Assembly (NCBI RefSeq): GCF_963678635.1
Contig: NC_087063.1
Span: 45,240,101-45,304,100, forward strand
Direction: 5' to 3'
DNA from: Symsagittifera roscoffensis
Taxonomy: Eukaryota; Xenacoelomorpha; Acoela; Convolutidae
DNA length: 64,000 bases
Shown: one piece after another, positions 52,418-61,818 of the stretch
How positions within the stretch are numbered: position 1 is the stretch's first letter
Layout: every line of letters begins with the position of its first letter
Notes under the pieces: model-generated
What the model saw: the letters and a program-made list of their open reading frames with translations, nothing else
Database searches by the model: none
Told to the model about the DNA's origin: nothing
Made by a program: the position numbers and the translations under genes

Positions 52418-52986
52418 ATTGAGACGAACAGCGCGGTCAAGTTGATTGAAAACGTCGCCAGTTGATGAAATAACATTCGAACAAAATCTGTATTTGTACA
52501 GAGTTTAAAGAAAATTGCTAGTTTGGTATGTGAAATGAAAATTAACCAATCGTTGTAAAATTTGATCGAAAGACGAACCAATCAGAAGCATGTGGAACTT
52601 ATAATTTTCCAAATAACAGTAAGAATTGTGGGTAGAGACACAAAAATTATTGATTACTATCTATTTTTCGTAAAAATCACTGGAAACGGAAATAAATAGC
52701 GATTTTTGACAATAATTTGAATAAAAGCTGGGAAGAGCTTGACACATAGCTGCAGCCATCTGGAACAATGATTTTTGATGAAAATTGTGGATTCATATAG
52801 GAACACTAACACCTACACAATTCCATTTTTGGAAATTTCACTCAAAAATGCCAATTATAGTTCTATTTCGTTTCATGGTTAATTGAATGACCAGAAAAGT
52901 CCATATTGTTTACTTCCATTTTCATTTAATCTCAAAATCATTTCTCTCATTTCTCTTCATCTGATCAGTCTGTTCTCCTATTGAAA
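52418..52986. other. No gene seen
   Basis: AT-rich. Contains two CCAAT-bearing sites (AACCAATCGTTG near 52544, GAACCAATCAGAAGC near 52576) and otherwise no evident repeat or coding frame. Confidence 0.4.
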
Positions 52987-53060
52987 AATGTATTCAAGAA
53001 AATACACTAGTCTCAGTTTTTTCAATTCTCAAAAAATCAAACAAGAATTGGGAGATTCAC

Positions 53061-53469
53061 TTGGTCCCAAAAATCCTACAAAAGGGAAAATTTGTTTTGA
53101 ACCCTGCTTTCAACTATTCAAGAAAAATGAATTGGGACAACTCGAAAAAAGACAGCAAGTCTATTTTGGTGAAAAAGAAGGAGAAGCAAGCAATCTCGGC
53201 AATTAGAAATACTGTTATTCACGATGCTGAAAACCTTGGACGCGTTCCTACATTGGAACTCACTTCTGACAAGGAGTCAACTATGGATCAGGAGCTTGCC
53301 AACTGCAACAAAGTGTATGACATAGCAACTTACAATAGAAGACAAGTTTGTGTCACGATCATGATTACAATGTTAACAAACCTCCCTACATTCAGATTCG
53401 ACTGTTCACCGCAAAAGAGAATGAAGCAATGAAACAAGTTGCCTATGTCAAATATACTCTGGACGAATT
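53061..53469 (+). pseudogene. Hypothetical Polinton gene, first copy of the triplicated 3' part
   Basis: The frame from 53061 (FVLNPAFNYSRKMNW..., then LTSDKESTMDQELANCNKVY) reads as a protein N-terminus. After VYDIATYNRRQVCVTI a register change occurs relative to the copies at 54990-55164 and 56685-56855; there the frame continues through FTAKENEAM and YVKYTLDEF to a stop. Only copy 1 has the upstream coding part. Copies 2 and 3 start abruptly within the duplicated unit and are orphan exons. Function unknown. Confidence 0.45.
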
Positions 53470-53610
53470 TTAAAGAACTGTCCCAAATTTCGTGAGACTT
53501 TATGTTTGTTGACAACTGCCTTGTACAAAAAATTGTGTTTTTTATGTTTTTTGTCTTGTAATTTAAATATTTATCCTCAAATCAATTTTCTTTTTCTATT
53601 CGAGCTGAGC

Positions 53611-54041
53611 AGTATGAGCTGGAATATTGGTTTTTCAAGAAATTCAATCTTAAAATTTCACAATAAATTGGGATTTTTTCATATTGTTCTTGAAGAAAAG
53701 TCCAAGAAAATTTACTAACAATAATAGAATCACAAAATTTACCAAACTTGCAGAATATGGACGTAGACTCACAAATATCTCATTTTGAGTGGACTCTGCA
53801 TAATGGTAGAAGAAACATTCACATAGGATACAGATCTGATACCAAAAAACTAGAACTTAAAGAATATCGTAGAAATGGAAATCAATGGAAAATTAATAAA
53901 TCTTTACAACCACAAGGAGAAGATTATGATAAGTTACTCGATATACTTCTTTCATCACTAGGTTATATAGAGACATACAAAAAATATTGCATCATTATTG
54001 ACAAATGCACTGTAGAAAATGAACGTACAGAAAATGAATAA
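53611..54041 (+). pseudogene. PC4-like protein, copy 1 (frameshifted)
   Basis: Homologous to the intact copies at 55300 and 56992. The N-terminal part (MSWNIGFSRNSILKFHNK...) ends prematurely near 53718, and the PC4-like part reads in another register from 53748. The initial MSSM of the other copies is lost here: GCTGAG replaces GATGAG. Confidence 0.75.
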
Positions 54042-54358
54042 AATTCTAAGAACTTTTGAGAGTATAAAGCAAGAATTTCCGTCAAATACGAAAAGAAAAA
54101 AAATTATTTCTCCGTAACTGTATTATTTTGGACCCGGACATAACTTTGAAAGAAATGGACCAAAAATTTCCTTTTGGAGGTTTAATTGAATACTGAAATT
54201 CCTGTATAGGTGTTTCTTTTTGCTAACTCCAAAATCATTAGACTACATGCAATTCTACATGAATCTGCTGGATCTGTGAAAATCTTCTACGAAAAAAGGA
54301 CCTGGGTATTGTTATGTTGCACCTAGTCTCCCGAGTTCATGCTTTCTTGGTCACGTGA

Positions 54359-54778
54359 TTGGACTATTTTTCTGTTTATATGTTAAAATTTTTGCTTCAT
54401 CAGTATATGCATTGTTTGATTGTTAATCATTTTAACCAAAAAAAAACTCCAGAGAAAACAGTTAACAGGATGTGTCTGATTGTTTTGGACATTGAATGTA
54501 TTGAAAACAATGTAGTGAAAGATTTAGGAGTTTATAAGGACGGACAAACTGTAGGATATTCCTTTCTTCCTCCCAAAAAATTCAAACAAGTATCCCAATC
54601 TTCTTGGTGTACAAAACAACTTCATGGAATCAATTGGAGCAGTGGTTACGAAAAATATACTGAATTTGAAGAATTATTGAAAAACCTAGAAGCCACAGAA
54701 ACGGAATTTTTTGCAAAAGGTTATGAAAAATGTAAGAATCCGTCAGAATTTTTGGAAGCAAAGATTATTAATTTTTGA
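54359..54778 (+). CDS. LDIEC protein, copy 1 (possible exonuclease-like fold)
   Basis: The first convincing ATG is 54470, giving about 102 codons to the stop. It opens with CLIVLDIECIENNVVKDLGV, similar to the Exo I strand (Asp-x-Glu) of DEDD-type 3'-5' exonucleases, followed by CTKQLHGINWSSGYEKYTEF, where such folds carry the next strand and helix. The catalytic Asp of later motifs is not evident before the stop; downstream sequence (ACPKVQFLIF) continues in another register, so the frame is likely truncated by an indel near 54778. Exonuclease identity is a hypothesis. It is 99% like the copy at 56050. Confidence 0.5.
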   Translation: MDYFSVYMLKFLLHQYMHCLIVNHFNQKKTPEKTVNRMCLIVLDIECIENNVVKDLGVYKDGQTVGYSFLPPKKFKQVSQSSWCTKQLHGINWSSGYEKYTEFEELLKNLEATETEFFAKGYEKCKNPSEFLEAKIINF

Positions 54779-55299
54779 ATGACTACGCTTGCCCTAAAGT
54801 TCAGTTTTTGATATTCAAAGATGAAGAATAAGATTGGAGGTGTAGCAGCTAGCCATTTCGTCATGCAAAACTCTTCACTGTGCAGAAAGAAAAGCGCATA
54901 CGGAACATGGACTCGATGTTTTTTAACAAATTGTAAATTATAATAATCTTAAAGTACTACCATTTTCAAACTTTTATTAAATTTCAATGCCAATTGCAAC
55001 AAAGTGTATGACATAGCAACTTACAATAGAAGACAAGTTTGTGTCACGATCAAGAAGTACAATGTTAACAAACCTCCCTACATTCAGATTCGACTGTTCA
55101 CCGCAAAAGAGAATGAAGCAATGAAACATGTTGCCTATGTCAAATATACTCTGGACGAATTTTAAAGAACTGTCCCAAATTTCGGGAGACTTTATGTTTG
55201 TTGAGAACTGCATTGTACAACAAATTGTGTTTTTTTACGTTTATTTTTCTTGTAATTTAATTATTTATCCTCAAAATTAATTTTCTTTTAGTATTCGAG

Positions 55300-55737
55300 A
55301 TGAGCAGTATGAGCTGGAATATTGGTTTTTCAAGAAATTTAATCTTAAAACTTCACAATAAATTGGAATTTTTTCATATTGTTCTTGACGAAAAGTCCAA
55401 AACAAAAATAAAAACAATTATAGAATCACAAAACTTACCAAACTTGCAGAATTTGGACGCAGACTCACAAATATCTCATTTTGAGTGGACTCTGCATAAT
55501 GGTAGAAGAAAAATTCACATAGGATACAGATCTGATTCCAAAAAACTAGAACTTAAAGAATATCGTAGAAACGGAAATCAATGGAAAAATAATCAATCTT
55601 TACAACTACAAAGAGAAGAATATGATAAGTTACTCGATATACTTCGTTCATTACTAGGTCATATAGAGACATACAAAAAATCTGGAATCATTATTGACGA
55701 ATGCACTGTACAAAATGAACGTACAGAAATTGAATGA
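55300..55737 (+). CDS. PC4-like putative ssDNA-binding protein, copy 2
   Basis: 145 codons from ATG 55300, intact. Residues about 56-115 (SHFEWTLHNGRRKIHIGYR, then KKLELKEYRRNGNQW and REEYDKLLDIL) match the PC4/p15 coactivator fold in pattern: four beta-strands, a basic strand-turn with LKEYRRNGNQW (the family's RxY-x-DxxGxW-like signature), then an amphipathic helix. PC4-type proteins bind single-stranded DNA as dimers, plausible for a protein-primed polymerase that displaces ssDNA. A likely 3' splice site (TTTTCTTTTAG) precedes the start by ~8 nt. The N-terminal 50 residues are not recognised. Confidence 0.72.
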   Translation: MSSMSWNIGFSRNLILKLHNKLEFFHIVLDEKSKTKIKTIIESQNLPNLQNLDADSQISHFEWTLHNGRRKIHIGYRSDSKKLELKEYRRNGNQWKNNQSLQLQREEYDKLLDILRSLLGHIETYKKSGIIIDECTVQNERTEIE

Positions 55738-56049
55738 AGTTCTAAGAAACTTTGAGATTATAAAGCAAGAATTTTCGTCAAAAACGAAAAAAAAAAATTA
55801 TTTCTTCGTACCTGTATTATTTTGGACCCGGACATAAATTTGAAAGAAATGGACCAAAAATTTCCTTTTGGAGGTCTAATTGGATACTGAAATTCCTGTA
55901 TAGGTTTTTTTTGCTAACTCCAAAATCATTAGACTACATGCAATTCTACATGACTCTGCTGGATCTTTGAAAATCTTCTACGAAAAAAGGACCTGGGTAT
56001 TGTTATGTTGCACCTAGTCTCCCGAGTTCATGCTTTCTTGGTCACGTGA

Positions 56050-56469
56050 TTGGACTATTTTTCTGTTTATATGTTAAAATTTTTGCTTCATCAGTATATG
56101 CATTGTTTGATTGTTAATCATTTTAACCAAAAAAAAACTCCAGAGAAAACAGTTAACAGAATGTGTCTGATTGTTTTGGATATTGAATGTATTGAAAACA
56201 ATGTAGTGAAAGATTTAGGAGTTTATAAGGACGGACAAACTGTAGGATATTCCTTTCTTCCTCCCAAAAAATTCAAACAAGTATCCCAATCTTCTTGGTG
56301 TACAAAACATCTTCATGGAATCAATTGGAGCAGTGGTTACGAAAAATATACTGAATTTGAAGAATTATTGAAAAACCTAGAAGCCACAGAAACGGAATTT
56401 TTTGCAAAAGGTTATGAAAAATGTAAGAATCCGTCAGAATTTTTGGAAGCAAAGATTATTAATTTTTGA
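56050..56469 (+). CDS. LDIEC protein, copy 2
   Basis: Nearly identical to the copy at 54359, with one visible substitution (KQLHG to KHLHG). The first ATG of the conserved part is 56161. The same truncation at AKIINF followed by TGA is shared, so it predates the duplication or is the true end. The function is uncertain, as for copy 1. Confidence 0.5.
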   Translation: MDYFSVYMLKFLLHQYMHCLIVNHFNQKKTPEKTVNRMCLIVLDIECIENNVVKDLGVYKDGQTVGYSFLPPKKFKQVSQSSWCTKHLHGINWSSGYEKYTEFEELLKNLEATETEFFAKGYEKCKNPSEFLEAKIINF

Positions 56470-56991
56470 ATGACTACGCTTGCCCTAAAGTTCAGTTTTT
56501 GATATTCAAAGATGAAGAATAAGATTGGAGGTGTAGCAGCTAGCCATTTCGTCATGCAAAACTCTTCACTGTGCAGAAAGAAAAGCGCATACGGAACATG
56601 GACTCGATGTTTTTTAACAAATTGTAAATTATAATAATCTTAAAGTACTACCATTTTCAAACTTTTATTAAATTTCAATGCCAATTGCAACAAAGTGTAT
56701 GACATAGTAACTTACAATAGAAGACAAGTTTGTGTCACGATCAAGAAGTACAATGTTAACAAACCTCCCTACATTCAGATTCGACTGTTCACCGCAAAAG
56801 AGAATGAAGCAATGAAACAAGTTGCCTATGTCAAATATACTCTGGACGAATTTTAAAGAACTGTCCCAAATTTCGGGAGACTTTATGTTTGTTGAGAACT
56901 GCATTGTACAACAAATTGTGTTTTTTTTACGTTTATTTGTCTTGTAATTTAATTATTTATCCTCAAAATTAATTTTCTTTTAGTATTCGAG

Positions 56992-57429
56992 ATGAGCAGT
57001 ATGAGCTGGAATATTGGTTTTTCAAGAAATTTAATCTTAAAACTTCACAATAAATTGGGATTTTTTCATATTGTTCTTGAAGAAAAGTCCAAAACAAAAA
57101 TAAAAACAATTATAGAATCACAAAATTTACCAAACTTGCAGAATTTGGACACAGACTCACAAATATCTCATTTTGAGTGGACTCTGCATAATGGTAGAAG
57201 AAAAATTCACATAGGATACAGATCTGATTCCAAAAAACTAGAACTTAAAGAATATCGTAGAAACGGAAATCAATGGAAAAATAATCAATCTTTACAACTA
57301 CAAAGAGAAGAAAATGATAAGTTACTCGATATACTTCCTTCATTACTAGGTCATATAGAGACATACAAAAAATCTGGAATCATTATTGACGAATGCACTG
57401 TACAAAATGAACGTACAGAAATTGAATGA
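56992..57429 (+). CDS. PC4-like putative ssDNA-binding protein, copy 3
   Basis: 145 codons from ATG 56992, intact; it differs from copy 2 by about six residues, mostly conservative. All strands and the basic LKEYRRNGNQW segment are kept, suggesting selection or very recent duplication. Its last 23 nt overlap the start of the next ORF (ATG 57407). Confidence 0.72.
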   Translation: MSSMSWNIGFSRNLILKLHNKLGFFHIVLEEKSKTKIKTIIESQNLPNLQNLDTDSQISHFEWTLHNGRRKIHIGYRSDSKKLELKEYRRNGNQWKNNQSLQLQREENDKLLDILPSLLGHIETYKKSGIIIDECTVQNERTEIE

Positions 57430-57739
57430 AGTTCTAAGAAACTTTGAGATTATAAAGCAAGAATTTCCGTCAAAAACGAAAAAAAAAATTATTTCTTTGT
57501 ACCTGTATTATTTTGGACCCGGATATAAATTTGAAAGAAATGGACCAAAAATTTCCTTTTGGAGGTCTAATTGGATACTGAAATTCCTGTATAGGTTTTT
57601 TTTGCAAACTCCAAAATCTTTAGACTACATGCAATTCTACATGACTCTGCTGGATCTGCGAAATCTTCTACAAAAAAAGGACCTGGGTGTTGTTATGTTG
57701 CACCTAGTCTCCCCAGTTCATGCTTTCTTGGTCACGTGA
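57407..57739 (+). CDS. Hypothetical ORF following PC4-like copy 3
   Basis: About 110 codons beginning MNVQKLNEVLRNFEIIKQEF, then an aromatic-rich part (YLYYFGPGYKFERNGPKISF, FLYRFFLQTPKSLDYMQFY). The equivalent frames in copies 1 and 2 are broken in an A-run (about 54105 and 55795), so only this copy is open. No domain recognised. Confidence 0.45.
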   Translation: MNVQKLNEVLRNFEIIKQEFPSKTKKKIISLYLYYFGPGYKFERNGPKISFWRSNWILKFLYRFFLQTPKSLDYMQFYMTLLDLRNLLQKKDLGVVMLHLVSPVHAFLVT

Positions 57740-58160
57740 CTGGACTATTTTTCTGTTTATATGTTAAAATGTTCGCTTCATCAGTATATGCATTGTTTGA
57801 TTGTTAATCATTTTAACCAAAAAAACCCCAGAGAAAACAGTTAACAGAATGTGTCTGTTTGTTTTGGATATTGAATGTGTTGAAAACAATGTAGTGAAAG
57901 ATTTATGAGTTTATAAGGACGGGCAAACGGTAGGATATTCCTTTCTTCCTCCCAAGAAATTCAAACAAATATCCCAATCTTCTTGATGTACAAAACATCT
58001 TCATGGAATCAATTGGAGCAGTGGTTACGAAAAATATACTGAATTTGAAGAAAAATTGAAAAAATTCTACAAGCCACAGAAACGGGATTTTTTGCAAAAG
58101 GTTATGAATAATGTAAGATTCCGCCAGAATTTTTGGAAGCAAAGATTATTAATTTGGTTG
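57740..58160 (+). pseudogene. LDIEC protein, copy 3 (broken)
   Basis: Same module as at 54359 and 56050, but with a stop in place of Gly in the KDLGVYKDG segment (near 57906), another stop near 57985 and further changes. It is the most decayed copy. Confidence 0.7.
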
Positions 58161-58379
58161 ACTACGCTTGCCCTAAAGTTCAGTTTTTGATATTCGAAGA
58201 TGAAGAATAAGATTGGAGGTGTAGCAACTACCCATTTTGTCATGCAAAACTCTTCACTGTGCAGAAAGAAAAGCGCATACGGAACATGGACTCGATGTCT
58301 TTTAACAAATTATAATAATCTTCATGTACTACCAATTTCAAACTTTTATTAAATTTCATTGTCAACTTTTTCTTTTTAG

Positions 58380-58650
58380 AGTTAGGGTGGTCGATCAATG
58401 TGACAAGCCCGTAAATTTAGGAAATTTTGTTTTTGATGAAGAAAATCATGAACGAAAATCAAGGAAATTGTTTGGACGTACATGTAATAGATCTCTTTTA
58501 GTTTTTTTAAGCCAATTTTTTCTTATAGTTTTGATGCTAGTATGTGCAATCGTTCGGATTATGTATTCCACAACATGTGAAGAAACAACAGTTTGGGTAG
58601 CTATCTTATCCAGTACAGTCGGTTATATTCTACCTTCTCCAATGCTATGA
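58380..58650 (+). CDS. Small Polinton membrane protein (two hydrophobic segments)
   Basis: Probably the last exon of a spliced gene: a strong acceptor (TTTTTCTTTTTAG) ends at 58379 and the frame is open from there to TGA 58648-58650. A charged N-terminal part (VFDEENHERKSRKLFGR) is followed by a long hydrophobic helix (LLVFLSQFFLIVLMLVCAIV) and a second shorter one (VWVAILSSTVGYILPSPML). It overlaps the ATPase start by 4 nt (ATGA). The role is unknown; a virion or host-membrane function is possible. Confidence 0.55.
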
Positions 58651-59225
58651 ATAAAAAAATATCAACCAAGGAACGAATTTTTATTTCCCTAGTTGGACCA
58701 AGTGGATCTGGAAAATCTCATCTCATTTTTGATTGGTTGAACATTGTTACTTTTCAACCAGCATTCGACAAAATTTTTTATTTTTATCAAAATTGTCTAC
58801 CTCTTTATAGTCAAATGCAAAGAAAAAACCTTAAATTTATCCAAAAAGAAGATTTCGACTTGATTGAACATCTTCCCAATAACGGAACTAAGTATTTGTT
58901 TATATTTGATGATTCTTGTGAAGAGATTACAAACTCCAATCAATTTGTAAAAATTGCCACTGCTGGGAGACACAGGGGACTGAATACAATATACATCAAA
59001 CATAATTTGTTTCATCAAAGCAAATTAGGAAGAGATGTAGAGTTACAAAATACATACATAGTCTTGTTCAATTCGCCGAGAGATGTTTTACAAATCAATA
59101 CATTGAGTCAACAACTAGATATAGGATCTCAATTGAAAGAGTGGTATCAAGATGCAACATCCGTTCCTTATGGTCGCTTACCTATTGATTTAACCCCAAA
59201 AACAGTTGATTCAATTAGGCTCTAA
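58647..59225 (+). CDS. Packaging ATPase (FtsK/HerA, A32-like)
   Basis: About 192 codons, intact. Start ATG 58647 overlaps the preceding stop as ATGA. Walker A is LVGPSGSGKSHLIFDW and Walker B is YLFIFDDSCEEI; downstream come the sensor-type TAGRHRGLNTIYIKHN and the conserved NSPRD. This is the genome-packaging ATPase found in Polintons, virophages and adintoviruses, which would pump DNA into capsids. Length is typical for the Polinton enzyme. Confidence 0.9.
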   Translation: MNKKISTKERIFISLVGPSGSGKSHLIFDWLNIVTFQPAFDKIFYFYQNCLPLYSQMQRKNLKFIQKEDFDLIEHLPNNGTKYLFIFDDSCEEITNSNQFVKIATAGRHRGLNTIYIKHNLFHQSKLGRDVELQNTYIVLFNSPRDVLQINTLSQQLDIGSQLKEWYQDATSVPYGRLPIDLTPKTVDSIRL

Positions 59226-59723
59226 TAGTAGCTCAGTTCCAACAAATTTCTAATTACCAGCTGGAATAGAGACAAAGTTTTTCCCATTAATTCAAAAAAT
59301 TTCTCTAAGGCTTCGAAAACAATTCATTCTCAATTGTCCAAAAGATTTCCTTCAGTTTCTGAGCGAGTGTTTAGTAAACTTATTAAGAGGAGAAGTTCGA
59401 GAATTTTGATTCTGTTTACAGTGCTTTAAATGCGAGGTTGAAAACGAGCAACAATAAGCACCTTATTGATTTAATTTTGAATTCTCCTAGAAATAAAATC
59501 AGCCAGTCAGACGATATTATATTAGATAATCGAGATACAAAAGAATCTATTGTAGACTCTGTGTGTGCACTAAAGCGAAAAAACACCAATTTTCCAGATA
59601 TTTACTTTACTATTTTGGAAGCAACTCAACTTCTTCCTAAACTTGTTATTCAGAAGAATGCCGAAGCAAAAGATAGAGTAACTTGGATCCCTTTCAATAT
59701 CTGAAAAGGTAAGAATAAACAGA
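59226..59723 (+). pseudogene. Remnant ORFs between ATPase and integrase
   Basis: 59238-59410 reads in protein-like registers (FPLIQKISLRLRKQFILN, LSECLVNLLRGEV), and 59438-59704 is an 88-codon frame with IILDNRDTKESIVDSVCALK. I do not recognise a family. Small unnamed ORFs are common at this position in Polintons. Register changes between the pieces point to decay. Confidence 0.4.
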
Positions 59724-60567
59724 TTGTATTCTAGGGGTAGAACTGCGTACGGTTCTATTCAAAACTTGAGTAAAGCGAATTGTTTATCAAAAATGACAGT
59801 AGAAAAGTTTTTACAAACCAAGATATCGTATACAAAATTTGGTCCACTAATCAGGTGTTTCGGAAGACTTCAAGCTTTTTCTAAAAAAATCAATGAAATC
59901 TGGTGTATAGACTTGGCTTTTGTAGACAATATAGCTAGTCAAAACAATGCAGTCAAGTATTTATTAGTTGCTGTAGAGTTTTTTTCGAGATTTATCAGAT
60001 TTACAAGATTTCAGAAAAATGATTTCTCGAAAAAACACTCTTGAAAAACTTTGGGTTGATAAAGGAACAGAATATGGGGGAGGGGGGAAACACTTTAAAA
60101 AAATGCAAGGAGAAAGACATTGAAGTTTACTCAACAAGGAGTGAAACAAAAGCTGCATTTGTAGAGAGAGCAATTCAATCTTTAAAACATATACTATATC
60201 GTTACATTGACGATAATGGCGAAAAAATTGTTCCCAAATTGCAGCAATTTGTTTCTACATTGAACTGTCCCATAAATCGATCAATTGGAAAATCTCCCAG
60301 AGATGTGAAAAACAGTGATTTTTTATCAATATTGTATAACAAATCATTAAAGAAATATACTAAACCAAAATTCAAAAATGGTGATAGAGTTAGAATTTCG
60401 AAAAATGATATTCCGTTCCGAAACGGATACAAGCCACAGTTTACAGATGAAATTTTTAAAGTTTCGGCAATATCTACAAAAAACCTCCTACATACATCAT
60501 CAAAGATCTCGAAAAAGAAGAAATTCTGGGAAAGTTTTATTAAAAAGTGCTGAGAAAATGTTCAGAT
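59724..60567 (+). pseudogene. Polinton integrase (DDE, retroviral type)
   Basis: 59724-60044 carries the N-terminal part and the first catalytic Asp (EIWCIDLAFVD). A register change near 60005-60040 is followed by LWVDKGTEYG (second Asp), readable around 60045-60080, then 60041-60553 with KAAFVERAIQSLKHILYRY (Glu). The C-terminal SH3/chromo-like region is KFKNGDRVRISKND, followed by another register change near 60480. A GTAAGT donor at 60568 suggests the last exon junction. The enzyme would integrate the element; this copy has at least three frameshifts, one beside a G-run at 60077-60087. Confidence 0.85.
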
Positions 60568-60613
60568 TAAAGGTAAGTCATTTTTTAAATTGAATTTCTA
60601 CCGGTCAGTTGTC

Positions 60614-61440
60614 ATGGATTTTTTTCCTATTGAGCTGGTTTCTAATGCTTCTTTTAATTGTTATCCGAATAATACTCTTAGTTCTTTTACAAAATTTCTA
60701 CTGTAACAAATACATCTAAAAGGAGAATGGGAGGTTGCTATTTTAGAATATCGTACCATTCATTGTACCAAAACGTTACAGAGGGAAAGTTCACTTTCAT
60801 AGATGGACGAGAAAGTCCTGAGGAAAAAAGAAACATTCAACCGATGCATATTGAACCTGGATTGTATCCAAGTATTGTTGATATAGTTGTAGCCATGAAT
60901 GACCAAAATTGGAAAACGTATAGGCGTACAAAAAAATGAATATAACGGAATATATGTATCAGTAGATAAAATTACACAAAAAATTGCCATTCATTGACCT
61001 GAGGATCAATCAGTGTTTATAATTCAAAGTGCCGATTTGAGTCACATTTTCGGTTGTGATTTAGAACGAAATCATACAGGAATCATAATAAAAGGAAAAG
61101 GACCACATTATCCTCGGTATTCTTACGACATTATAAGAACACATTCCTTAATGGTTTATAGCGATATTATAGAAAAAAAATAGTAGGCGATACAAAAACT
61201 CCTTTACTGCGTTGTGTTCCTTTCATTTCCAAAGTAAAAAACGGAGACTTAAAATCTACAAGACGGTTCATGAAATATCAATACTTTACGAATCTACAAT
61301 TTGAAAAATTATTTAAAAACTCTTTCCACAGCATAAAAATAGAACTAAGGGATACTACAGGTGAAAAAATTCCTTTTGTATCCGTAGGAATTACACAAGT
61401 TGTTCTCTTGTTTCGCAAGATTTCGGATAATCTTTATTGA
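60614..61440 (+). pseudogene. Minor capsid (penton-like) candidate
   Basis: From ATG 60614 (MDFFPIELVSNASFNCYPNN) the coding text is spread over several registers to a TGA at 61438. The clearest piece is 60727-60939 with RISYHSLYQNVTEGKFTFID and IEPGLYPSIVDIVVAMND. Length (~275 codons), position between integrase and the pVI-like ORF, and beta-rich character fit the minor capsid/penton protein of Polintons; the assignment is by position and family recall rather than a decisive motif. Several stops and frameshifts are present. Confidence 0.55.
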
Positions 61441-61457
61441 TTTATACTTCATCTGGA

Positions 61458-61817
61458 ATGGTTGCTCAAAGTTCAGCTAATTTTCCTATTTTTCGTGGAC
61501 ATGCAAGACGTGGAAGAGGTTTTGGTGCTTTTGCACAAACGCTTGGGAAAATTGCAATTTCCTTTATTAAAAAATATTTAGTCCTAGCTGCAAAAAGAAT
61601 CGGAGCAGATTTATTTGAAACTGCTGCTCCAGAGTTTAGAGAAGTTGTCAGTGGACGAAAAAACTCAAAGCATTTGCAAAAGATGTTGGAACAAAAACAG
61701 TTCGAAAACAGTTGGGAGATGGAAAAAAGAAACCCAAGCGTAGAACAAGAAGAGCCATTTCTCGAAAAAATAGTTCAAAAATCTGTCGCTCTCCCAAAGA
61801 CATTTTTGACAAGATAA
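61458..61817 (+). CDS. Basic Gly/Arg-rich protein (adenovirus pVI/pX-like candidate)
   Basis: From ATG 61458 about 119 codons. The first third is FRGHARRGRGFGAFAQTLGK, followed by an amphipathic hydrophobic helix (AISFIKKYLVLAAKRIGADL). A Gly-rich start plus amphipathic helix resembles adenoviral pVI, a membrane-lytic and core-bridging virion protein. The C-terminal half (from about KNSKHLQKM) appears to change register near 61675, since a Lys/Arg-rich reading exists in the neighbouring frame. It ends 2 nt before the putative MCP start. Confidence 0.5.
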   Translation: MVAQSSANFPIFRGHARRGRGFGAFAQTLGKIAISFIKKYLVLAAKRIGADLFETAAPEFREVVSGRKNSKHLQKMLEQKQFENSWEMEKRNPSVEQEEPFLEKIVQKSVALPKTFLTR

Positions 61818-61818
61818 A

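Larger units (their letters stand above)
53296..58365 (+). repeat. Tandem triplication, three units of ~1.69 kb
   Basis: Landmarks such as GTTAACAAACCTCCCTACAT recur at 53372, 55064 and 56755, spacing 1692 and 1691 bp. Units are about 53296-54987, 54988-56678 and 56679-58365. Copies 2 and 3 agree most closely by eye. Each unit carries, in order, the 3' part of the hypothetical gene, the PC4-like ORF, a short unknown ORF and the LDIEC protein. The breakpoints lie in AT-rich noncoding sequence (ATTAAATTTCA) between modules. Confidence 0.92.
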
